Shown here piece after piece: positions 32,601 to 40,456 of a stretch of 40,456 nucleotides of DNA; positions within the stretch are counted from its first letter, which is position 1, and every line of letters begins with the position of its first letter. Both the position numbers and the translations under genes were made by a program. The notes beneath the pieces are model-generated. The model saw only the letters and a list, made by a program, of their open reading frames with translations, did not search any database and was not told where the DNA came from. Location: positions 203,459-243,914 of the forward strand of contig VHZZ01000370.1 in NCBI GenBank assembly GCA_009801015.1, in the 5' to 3' direction. This stretch comes from Silene noctiflora. Taxonomy: Eukaryota; Streptophyta; Magnoliopsida; Caryophyllales; Caryophyllaceae.

Positions 32601-35600
32601 CACCCAATGACTTTTGCCCGGTTTCCATATTTCTATGCCATCTACTCATGTTTAAAATTTAAATGTTGTCAATGTTGCTATTTTCTAGGAGAACCAAGAT
32701 CTGCTTATCAAGTGTATATCACAAGATCTAGGATTCTCTAAAGGCAGACCTATTGCTGCATGTTTGATATATAAATCTCTTCTTCAATGGAGATCATTTG
32801 AGGTGGATAGAACAAATATATTTGATCGTATCATTCAAACAATTGCTACAGCTATTGAGGTATGGTCTTTATTTAATTTAAATTTCATACCCACTTCGTC
32901 TTTGAATTTATGTGCACTTTATGTGTGACACATGTCTACAGTCATTCATAGACTGTTTTCTGTCATTACGGTCTAGATATTGCTCTGCTTTTATTATGAA
33001 AATAATCATCGTTAGCTGGCTTATATAGTTACAGTATATGTTATGAACTACCAGTTAGTCAGTTCTGGATGTGTCTTGAACTACTACTAACTCTAATCCA
33101 TTTATATTGTCCTTTTTTGACTTTGACGGTCAGCTTTTGACCAGTTATCAATCCATATATATGTGAAGGTACAATGTAAACTTTGTTACATTTTATTTAT
33201 TAAACAACTATCTTCATATAATTTAAAAAGGAATTGTAAATATTGTATATTGTGAAAAAATAGCGGTCCAGTTGACTACCGAAGACAGAAGTTAGAAAAA
33301 ATTAAATGAGATTGAGGGAGCATTTCATAGGTTGTAGTTTTCATTCAAGGTTCTAGGGTAATGGTCTATTACGGTGTTATTTGTTTATGGAGAATACACG
33401 GTTTCAAATCTGTGTTTTATTTTTCTCATATGATCTGGTTGCATTGGTGTTTTCTGTCTTCAACGTTGGTACTTCTAATGTTGGTATTTTTGTGTATTTT
33501 AATTCATTGAAGGGTCAAGATAACAACGATGTACTAGCCTATTGGCTATCTAATTCAGCCACATTGCTGCTATTGCTCCAACGCACATTAAAAGCAAGCG
33601 GGGCTGCTAGCCTAACGCCACAACGCAGGAGAACCGCTTCAGCTTCTTTGTTTGGAAGGGTTTCTCAGGTAAGGATATACCATATTTATCAGCATGACAA
33701 CCATACGGTAAATATTATTTAAAAAAAAGCTCCCCTAATATGCAATATCACCCCTCTACCGGAAAGGCTCTTACCTAAGGTGGTGTAAGGGGTTGGATGT
33801 AAGAAGCCTTTCCCCTATATCAAAGAGCATAATTGTACATACATTGGGAATTACATCATGCGCTTTGCTGTTCCATAATACATCAAAAACAACCAGCTTA
33901 ATGTGTCATTTGCTCCATTGAAAGTGGAGAAATTAAATCTTCTCTCATCGTTGCTTTGACCTTGTGAAATTAGGGGATCCGAACATCCCCACAAAGTGGA
34001 GCGTTCTCACTGTTTAGTGGCCGTTCCCATGGAGGAATGGACGAGTTACGTCAAATCGAGGCCAAATATCCCGCTTTGCTTTTCAAACAGCAACTCACTG
34101 CTTACCTTGAAAAGATATATGGAATGATCAGAGACAATTTGAAGAAGGAGATCTCTCCCCTGCTTGGTTTATGCATCCAGGTAACAAACTATGGCTTTGA
34201 AAAGTGACCTGTGAATACTACTTTGGCCTTTGTTTCATCTTCGTCTCAAGTCTACTATGCTTATTAATATTAATACATTTTGGGATGTGACTATATTATT
34301 ATTTACGTGTAGGCGCCTAGAAATTCCCGTGGAAGTCTAGTAAAGGGCCGTGCTCAAGCTAATGCAATAGCTCAACAAGCCCTCATTGCTCATTGGCAGA
34401 ACATCGTGAAAATCCTCAATAACTATCTAAATACAATGAGAGCAAACTTTGTAAGTAATATGGCTTCCGGTTGATGAAGATGGTCTTATCCCTTACTAAT
34501 GTTCACCGTTCTAATTTATCATTTTCTTGCGAATTTTACAGGTTCCTCCATTTCTTGTTCGCAAGGTGTTTACCCAAACATTTTGCTTTATAAATGTTCA
34601 GCTCTTTAACAGGTAACTTTTGCAATGTGTTCCGTTCTCAAGATGTGTTGATTTTTATACCATCAAGTGTACTCATATGCTTTAGAAAGGGAACGTAGTT
34701 TCACATTTTTGATTGATCTTCTTGTGATCTGTCTTTAGTCTCCTTTTGCGCCGTGAATGCTGCTCATTCAGCAATGGCGAGTATGTAAAGTCTGGCCTGG
34801 CTGAGTTAGAACAATGGTGTCATGTTGCAACGGAGGAGGTAATTTTGATCTCATCTTAGTGAACCATAATATTTTTTTTTGGGGGGTGAAAATCTCCGTT
34901 TTCCAACCGAAGTCAATTGTTCATAGTATTGTGTTTAACGTTGAATATAGCACTGTTGCATTCCTACAAGTTACAGAAACCGAGAAGTGTTTTGTTTGTA
35001 ATACAGTTTGCAGGTAATTCGTGGGAAGAACTCAAGCACATAAAACAAGCAGTTGGATTCTTGGTATGCTTAAATCCAAATCTTTTTCGAATTACAGATA
35101 CTCGTAATTGATAAGGAGACCATTTCTGATACTTTGTTTGTCATGGCAATAAGGTTATACACCAAAAGCCTAAGAAAAGCCTGAGAGAGATAACGAAGGA
35201 ACTGTGTCCCGTGAGTCCACGACCTTTTCTAACACCTTTTTTCTGTGAATTGTTTTTATGTTGGTAATCAGCGCTTACTGAGCTCTCTAAATTCCTCTTT
35301 GTCATTCAGGCTCTCAGCGTACAACAATTATACCGCATTAGTACAATGTATTGGGATGACAAATATGGCACACACAGTGTCTCGGCCGAGGTGAGTCAAA
35401 ACTTAGTTTGTAAGTTGGTATATCTGTAGTGACATACCATCTTAATTAGGCATGTTTTTTATACACATCTTGTTCCTGGGCAGGTTATTTCAAATATGCG
35501 AGTGTTGATGACAGACGAATCCAACAATGCTTCAAGCAGCTCTTTCCTTCTAGATGACGATTCTAGGTAATGGTGTCATGAAGCTTTATAACAGTTTTCT

Positions 35601-35827
35601 TCCAAAAATTTCTCTCATTTTATTCCCGGGATTTTGTAAGCAGCTAAAAACGTACTGTGTAAATATCTGGGGATTGCTTCATTTTATTTTTGTTTTGCAA
35701 CAGCATCCCATTCTCAGTTGACGAAATCTCCAAGTCAATGGAACAAGTCGAGTTAGCCGATGTTGATCCCCCTCCACTCCTTCGCCAAAACTCAAACTTC
35801 ACATTCCTGTTACAACGCTCCGATTGA
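20631..35827 (+). CDS. XI-K: Class XI myosin heavy chain, XI-K type (myosin-17-like)
   Basis: Actin motor that drives organelle movement and streaming. 39 coding exons sum to 4584 nt, 1527 aa (Arabidopsis XI-K 1531): 20631-20633, 22116-22244, 23143-23286, 23387-23532, 23619-23775, 23989-24047, 24170-24329, 24419-24568, 24805-24941, 25018-25164, 25253-25354, 25654-25711, 25789-25890, 26215-26252, 26344-26470, 26560-26730, 27405-27536, 27694-27803, 27992-28052, 28782-28959, 29586-29791, 29954-30073, 30163-30261, 30865-31086, 31373-31512, 32086-32203, 32379-32429, 32524-32595, 32689-32859, 33513-33668, 33974-34180, 34313-34450, 34542-34612, 34739-34838, 35007-35063, 35154-35210, 35310-35390, 35484-35566, 35704-35827. 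SH3-like N-terminus (MASPDN); motor with P-loop GESGAGKT (156-163), switch I NNNSSRFG (209-216), switch II DIYGFE (434-439); six IQ motifs (about 735-878), the second degenerate; coiled coil (about 880-1070); globular tail with dilute domain (about 1114-1527). The end [18 protein letters not shown] is the basis for XI-K. Confidence 0.95.
20868..20966. mobile_element. Stowaway-like MITE in myosin intron 1
   Basis: Left end gctcccttttcgtcttaggc and right end tgattgggacggagggagta pair as imperfect inverted repeats (the right end reversed begins tactccctccgtcccaatca). Both ends also carry paired inner words (tttgtttacctttt and gaaggtaaataaat). About 95 bp, non-coding. The same family occurs at 39173-39265. 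Confidence 0.7.
21597..21720 (+). mobile_element. SINE-like fragment in myosin intron 1
   Basis: The run caaaggctctcgcctatcgg, then ggggtaaggggtc and gagagattgttttccgctga, resembles the 3' half of common plant SINEs, which carry 'ggatgta..cagccttaccc' followed by 'gagaggctgtttccg'. Related runs occur in introns at 31561-31740 and 33735-33850. Degraded, with boundaries unknown. Confidence 0.45.
25980..26170. repeat. 'gagacagtctcat' repeat remnant in myosin intron 13
   Basis: The words tctctcgagagacagtctca (about 26007) and gtcagtctcatgttaat (about 26130) flank a non-coding stretch. They match the 'agacggtct' module seen elsewhere in the window. Element type unclear. Confidence 0.4.
31231..31387 (+). 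repeat. Duplicated splice acceptor and exon start in myosin intron 24
   Basis: A 33-bp block (31231-31263), comprising pyrimidine tract, tgatacag acceptor and first codons gctcagcttcagtct, is repeated at 31354-31387, where exon 25 truly begins (31373). Between them lie tandem units of about 29 bp (ttctctaaacttttgttgga) at 31261-31338. Reading from the upstream acceptor runs into TAA after 16 codons, so the downstream copy is the functional one. Confidence 0.88.
31561..31740 (+). mobile_element. SINE-like insertion in myosin intron 25
   Basis: Contains caacaacaataacaacattc, ccccaagtgcctcacatcct, a G-rich stretch, ttcggatgtctctaacctta and agctgtttccgaatgaccca in the order I associate with the 3' part of a widespread plant SINE group. 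Preceded by a (TTTA)n tract at 31528-31548. Non-coding; no target duplication identified. Confidence 0.5.
32227..32318. mobile_element. Stowaway MITE, 88 bp, in myosin intron 26
   Basis: The element 32229-32316 is flanked by TA on both sides. Its inverted ends are ctccctccgatttttggaat and, reversed, ccccctccgattctttgaaa; the inner arms (gccccattt / aaatggggt) pair as well, giving an almost complete hairpin. It lies 23 bases after the exon ending at 32203. Confidence 0.85.
33079..33322. mobile_element. Stowaway-like MITE of about 240 bp in myosin intron 29
   Basis: The left end has ctaatccatttatattgtcc and the right end ttaaatgagattgagggagc. Internally aaggtacaatgtaaactttg matches aaggtacaatgtaatctttg of the element at 37712-37964, in the same orientation, so the two are one family. 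Ends are eroded, so borders are approximate. Confidence 0.65.
33735..33850 (+). mobile_element. SINE-like fragment in myosin intron 30
   Basis: The stretch ggaaaggctcttacctaagg, then gtgtaaggggttggatgtaa and gaagcctttcccctatatca, shares the 'ggatgta..cagccttaccc' 3' signature with the fragments at 21597 and 31561. Non-coding. Confidence 0.45.
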
Positions 35828-36817
35828 TATTCCCCACTTAATCCTATCTTGCTGCTGCTTGCTGCTAGGGGGAAAGTAGGCTGTAAATGTTGCCAGACAG
35901 AAACCAATTGCATTCTGTAATTTCAGGCCTAGGTGGTTTTTTTTCTTGTCTGGGTTTTGACGTCGTTTCATTCATTACCCTCTTTTGTTTTTTGGTACAT
36001 ATTTTACCCACCCAATTAGGCAATGTATTTGAAGCCTGAAACGATTATGGACCGCAAAAACAGTATGGGTTTCAAATCATCTTTGGAAACCCTGTTGCGA
36101 TGTGGACAATGGGTTGGTTTGGATATCAAATGGGCATTTTTGCCATTATGTGATGCCCTTATTCTTCTGGTGGCTATGGTAATTTTTCATGTACATTAAT
36201 GTGTGACCGTTTGGTGTATTTGTGGATGTAAAGAATATTGTTTGAAGAAATTAAGTGTTCATTTTTTGAATTACTGTGTTCCGGAATCAATTTTTTGTTC
36301 TGTTCGGCTGGTTCCAATAGGAAGTATTGCGTTCTAGCATATGCAAAATTCATGGAAACCATCAAACTACTCCCTTGAATTCAAGGGAATATAGATCTCA
36401 ATGTTATGACGGAAAATTGTGGGAGCAAACGAATAGCAAGTTGAATTATTGAATCGGACAGACTAATTCGTTCACAAGTCTAATATCACTGCCATGTAGA
36501 TGAGAAAAACATGAAAACGAACAATCTGATGATAATTTTGATTCACAAACAATGCAGTCATACAAAGACTAGCGACAGCAGATCTAACAGTATCGCATAT
36601 AGACCTTGACGAAAAATTTCTACCTTAGGATGAGATGCTAAAACAAGTTCTTAAGATTAAGCGATTTCCTGAATAATTACCGAGATCCTAGATTGTACCA
36701 AGTTCTAGAAACATTCACAGAGGCCGATGAAAGCATAAACAATTAACAGAGGCCGAAATCAACAAGGGAAGACAGAACCGAAATCAGGCCAAGTAACATC
36801 TAGAAAGCCGGGAATGT
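35828..36817. other. Convergent 3' region between myosin and the PHD gene
   Basis: The myosin 3' UTR begins at 35828 and the minus-strand PHD gene's 3' UTR begins at 36817 and runs leftward. The genes are tail to tail with about 990 bases between stops. No further coding region or repeat was recognised, and poly(A) sites could not be fixed. Confidence 0.55.
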
Positions 36818-39800
36818 CTATGTCCGAGATCTTTTGTTGGTGCAGGAAGGGCATTTGTACTGCTTGATGTGCTCAGCTCGAGCAGGCGTGATCTTCACAC
36901 ACTTGCCATGGAACCATGTTTCGCATATGTCACAGCAGATCCAGAACTCGTCTGATGCATAGGTCTCACCGCACGCCCCACACAATGTATCTCCTACCTC
37001 TTCCTCATCCTCTTCTTCTAATCCACCCTCTTCCTCCTTTGGTTGAGTTGCTTTTGCATGCTTGACCTGCATTCCCGGGTGCTGCTGCTTTTCATAGTCC
37101 CATGCACAAAAGTAAGCAAGATAAATATAATTTGGTGGAAGGTCAAGTGATCTAGAGATTTCTTCCCACATTCTTCCTACACCTATACGTGTGGTTGGCC
37201 GGGGAACAGGTCCAATAAAAAAATATATACGGAGTATAACAGATCAAAATCAAAGACAGGTCAGGTTTTTACCGATTTGGAGTTTGATTTTGACTTGGTG
37301 CTGCTGTGATTGGAGACTGTAGACCTCTCCTTCACTAGCTTCTTAGCACTACCAGTAACAACTTCAAATATAGTCGGGAGATCATTTATCATATTGAACA
37401 GCCGCTTCCTACAAATTCAAAAAGAAAAACACAATACTTGAGCTGTAGAGACGAAAGAGTTGTAAAAACTAAACTCAGAAAAGGCGTCAATAAATGCTTT
37501 GTTAGATGCAGAAACAGAACATCTCCAAGAGCCAAGAGCCTAAGAAACCAGATTGCTGAAAGTGAAAATCTAACAAGGAATCAACAAAATGAACCGATTT
37601 ACGACAACCTGAAGTTCTAAACACTAGATGAACATGCGTAGTCATGAAAGCCAAACAAGATAATGGTGCAGAGCCATTGAAACAAATTTTACTAGAAGTG
37701 TCTAGAACATACTACCTCCATCACAAATCCACTGTCCACATTTGACTCTGTTAAACCAACCGATATCAAATTGGACCATGAACTTTTCCCAAAATAAATA
37801 AAGGTACAATGTAATCTTTGTCATGTTTATTTATCAAAGCCATTTTCCTATTATCATTTTTAAAAGTTTAGCTATCTGTATATTGTGAGTTAATTTATCA
37901 ATAATAAAACTAATAATCTGATTACCAAAGCCGAATGAGGACAATATAAATGGGATGAGGGAGCTAAAGATTCCATATATGGTAATGGAAAGACGCATAG
38001 TCCAAGAAGTCTAACAATGAGCAGAATAGCACCTTAGATTTTTTATAAAAAAAACAAAACCGAGAATATAGCAACAAAAATACACACATAAAAACCATGG
38101 ATATTAGCTAGGAGCGTAATAGCATATGAATCCAAAGACACAAACAGATATACAAATTAGTTATACCTATCAGTTTTATCAAAGCCAAATCTAGCACCAA
38201 AATAAAATGCAACTGAAAGCAACCACGCATCACTGTGGACAGCAACCAACGCCAGCCAATCTTTCTCCTGCATCCCATCCCTTGCAAAGTTTATGCCCAA
38301 TGCTGGCTCTGGGAGCTCAGGTGGGACCTCTTCAGCTGGCAAATTGACCTCCCATTGCTCACTCGGGAAGCCATACAAGCATAGGTTTTCTTTCTCTGTA
38401 AAGAACAAAACTTGACTTTAGCTGACAAACTGAAGATTAAAGGATGAAAAATCAACCGAAACATAGACTAGTTAAAAAAAATTGTCATTGACAGTGTTAA
38501 CCAATAGCAATTGTGCTATAACAAGCATGAATATCACCATTTTATTTTTCTAGACTGGAACAATCTTCTTCAAAATCAATATTGGGACCAATTTGAATTG
38601 ATATACAAAGTGGACAATCGATAAAACAAGAATAGGAAAAAGATCATTGCATAAAAAAGTAGCAGGAAAATTAGATGACCATAAGCAATAAGACTATAAG
38701 AGTACCAAATAAAGATCATTCTACACAACCAAAGCCAATATAACCAAAACGATATTAATGAAATAAGCAGTGCCTTTAATAGACGGGCAACAAACTAAAA
38801 GAAATGAACAAATAACAATAAGCACAACCCAACCCAAGTCACATGAATCAACACGATCACAAATCACCCAAAATGTTCATTCCAACTATGACCAAGAAGA
38901 CAATACACGAACTGTAAAGGAAAAAAATTGAAGCCAAGCATTGCAGCGTCAAAACGTGAACGATAATTCTTGAATGGAACAATATGGGACTTCATTTGAA
39001 GGAACACATTAGTTACCATATTCGACATCGATAACTACTACTACTAATTTGAATTACTACAAATAGATGTAATTGTAGACAATCTAGACATCAAATTTAT
39101 AAAATTCTTATCAACAAAATGATTCATTTTATCTATTTCTCATCATATTCTCTACACACATAGAAAAAATGTTGCTCATATCCCAATCAATTGTCTACCT
39201 TTTTTCATTCTTTGCGAGGGTTATTTTAATAAAAGGTAAACAAATAATTGGGACAAAGCGAGTATTAAAGACCGACTTCATCATTAACAAAACCCGCATT
39301 AATCTCAAAACTGCACATGCTACACACCATCAAACATCACCTTACCATGTTTAACTTTACACACAAAATTGTAAAACATCAACTCAGCAGCTCAAATCTT
39401 ATTCACTAATCATTCAAAAGTTGCCAACTTTCACATTAATCAACATCATAACATTAACAATTTCAATACTTTTGCATGCATCATTTATCAAACAAAAAAC
39501 ATCTTCAAAATCACACAAAATACAGCAATTAATTAATTAAATAATATCTTTTATTAATCCAAATCCAAACTTACATTAATCAAACCAACAAATTTTACAT
39601 TAAAGAAAAAAAAAACAGAAATTCTCACCTGGGTCACATTGTGCATAGAAATCCTCAACATCTGCAACAAGAAAAATAATAAAAAATATTTTAAAAAAAG
39701 CCACGTCAACAATATTTAAGTGAAAATAATTCAACCATAATTTCCCCCCAAAAATTCAGCACCACACTAAAGTAACATCTGGACCCCAATAAAACCCAAA

Positions 39801-40006
39801 ACCCATAAACTTAAAATAAAAAAATTACAAAATAAATTAAACCCAAATTAATTTACTTAAAAAAACAATTAAAATCAAATCTTTATGAAAAAAAAAAAAA
39901 AAAAAAAACCTGAAGTGAGGGCTTTAATTAAACCAGCACGACGGCCTTTGAAATCCCTAAAAACTTCTTCAACAGTACGAGGATTATACTGTTCTACTGG
40001 CTCCAT
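36818..40006 (-). CDS. PHD finger protein ALFIN-LIKE
   Basis: Five exons on the minus strand (40006-39910, 39661-39629, 38395-38167, 37408-37273, 37087-36818) give 254 aa, within the usual 233-255. Nuclear chromatin reader. In this plant family the PHD finger binds histone H3 trimethylated on lysine 4 (family knowledge). The N-terminal Alfin domain (DUF3594) spans about residues 5-140: [15 protein letters not shown], the LCLYGFP and [14 protein letters not shown] blocks, and [13 protein letters not shown] basic/Ser linker and an acidic run (about 184-196) follow. The C-terminal C4HC3 PHD finger, residues about 201-248, has [19 protein letters not shown] and YKCPSC. Most relatives I recall have CEKWFHG; here the residue before W is Thr. 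The last acceptor is ambiguous (AAG, CAG or CAG at 37088, 37085, 37082), all in frame and changing only one or two Gln. Which of the AL paralogs this is was not determined. Confidence 0.92.
37710..37966. mobile_element. Stowaway-like MITE of about 250 bp in PHD-gene intron 3
   Basis: Left end TA|ctacctccatcacaaatc and right end atgggatgagggag near a TA, with inner ccactgtcc / ggacaat arms. It shares an interior segment with the myosin intron element at 33079-33322. It lies between the PHD exons ending at 38167 and starting at 37408. Confidence 0.7.
39173..39265. mobile_element. Stowaway-like MITE in PHD-gene intron 2
   Basis: Left end gctcatatcccaatcaattg with tctacctttt; right end aaaaggtaaacaaataattg with ggacaaagcgagta. 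The arms pair as inverted repeats over about 30 bases with mismatches. It is the same family as the element at 20868-20966. Confidence 0.7.
39888..39908. repeat. A21 homopolymer at the PHD-gene intron 1 donor
   Basis: 21 consecutive A on the plus strand. On the transcribed strand the intron begins G followed directly by 21 T, so the homopolymer itself supplies the U of the GU donor. Confidence 0.85.
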
Positions 40007-40456
40007 TTTTTCTTAATATTAATTTAATAAATAAATTATATTAAAAATAAATATTAGGAAAAAAGAAGTTGAGTTTTTTGGGAGAGAGAGAGAGTAGAGT
40101 AGGTTCAGGAGGAGAGAGAGTGAAATAAAAGAGGTTGCAGAGTTTAAATAATTGGGAAGTTTTATTTATTTATTTTTTGTTTATTTGATTTATTTATGTT
40201 AAGTTATTAATTTGTTGGATATAGAAAGGGTTCTTTTTTATTTATATTTTATTAACTGTATTTGATAGATGTGTGACAAGTCCGATTTATGGTTTTTGGG
40301 GATGGACACTTGGACATTCTCTTTGCTATTTTCGAGAAACTGGTTTTGTGTAAGTCGGTTTTATAATCTTATCTTTATTAATACAGAAGAATTTAAAGAG
40401 TTTCTGTGCGGCCACGTCATCATGTACAGTTTTTTTTTTTTTTTTTTTTTTTTTTT
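40007..40456 (-). promoter_or_regulatory. 5' leader and promoter side of the PHD gene
   Basis: Just upstream of the ATG (reading leftward on the minus strand) lies a CT-rich tract, seen as gggagagagagagagtagag at 40080-40099 and ggaggagagagagtg at about 40107-40122 on the plus strand. CT/GA microsatellites are common in plant 5' UTRs and core promoters. No clear TATA box. The window ends in a run of 26 T (40431-40456), which could be a poly(A)-tailed retroelement end on the minus strand or a simple homopolymer; its right side is cut off. Confidence 0.5.

Noticed and set aside
37088..37171. Upstream extension of the last PHD exon beginning [10 protein letters not shown] as a separate 117-aa protein
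   Set aside because: The extra 28 residues match nothing in Alfin-like proteins, and splicing the exon at 37087 gives a 254-aa protein of normal family length. The extension is intron sequence that happens to be open.
1..40456. Search for CRISPR arrays, operons, phage, organellar DNA, rRNA or tRNA genes
   Set aside because: No regular spacer array, no polycistronic layout, no rRNA words and no complete tRNA cloverleaf were seen; the spliced plant genes make prokaryotic systems implausible here.
40431..40456. Terminal T run as a retroelement tail
   Set aside because: The window ends inside the run, so neither length nor flanking sequence can be judged.

Overview
The window is nuclear DNA of a flowering plant. 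Every complete gene but one is broken by AT-rich GT..AG introns, the intergenic DNA is AT-rich, and the proteins are land-plant families: a myosin XI with a dilute-type tail, an Alfin-like PHD protein, a USP-plus-kinase receptor-like cytoplasmic kinase and a plant tetraspanin. My impression from the repeats (frequent TACGGAGTA 9-mers, 'agacggtct' modules, Stowaway ends of the CTCCCTCCGTCCC type) is a eudicot of the Caryophyllales, but that rests on memory of sequence style and was not tested.

Layout, left to right. 1-207 is the last exon of N-myristoyltransferase (+). It faces tail to tail a nine-exon USP-domain protein kinase (-, 5162 to 1019). A two-exon tetraspanin (-, 8719 to 7069) follows, with a 348-bp tandem duplication in its intron. 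About 3.9 kb of repeat-bearing intergenic DNA leads to an intronless gene for a membrane-anchored proline-rich DUF4408/DUF761 protein (+, 12585-14465). From 14466 to about 20280 lies a transposon-rich desert: a 107-bp direct duplication split by a Tourist/Harbinger MITE, a decayed LINE RNase H tail with poly(A), a hAT MITE with a perfect 8-bp target duplication, and a Stowaway-like MITE. From 20631 to 35827 a 39-coding-exon gene encodes a complete class XI myosin (1527 aa by my splicing), whose C-terminal tail reads as the XI-K (myosin-17) type. It converges on a five-exon Alfin-like PHD protein (-, 40006 to 36818).

These are ordinary, independently regulated plant genes; I see no operon, cluster or new multi-gene system. 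The unusual content is in gene structure and repeats: a duplicated splice acceptor in the myosin gene, in-frame alternative splice sites, homopolymers and microsatellites beside splice donors, a short 5'-leader direct repeat, and an over-represented 9-mer of unknown origin. All exon borders were derived by hand from GT/AG sites, reading-frame continuity and remembered family sequences. The phases sum correctly for all four intron-containing genes (755, 259, 1527 and 254 aa).
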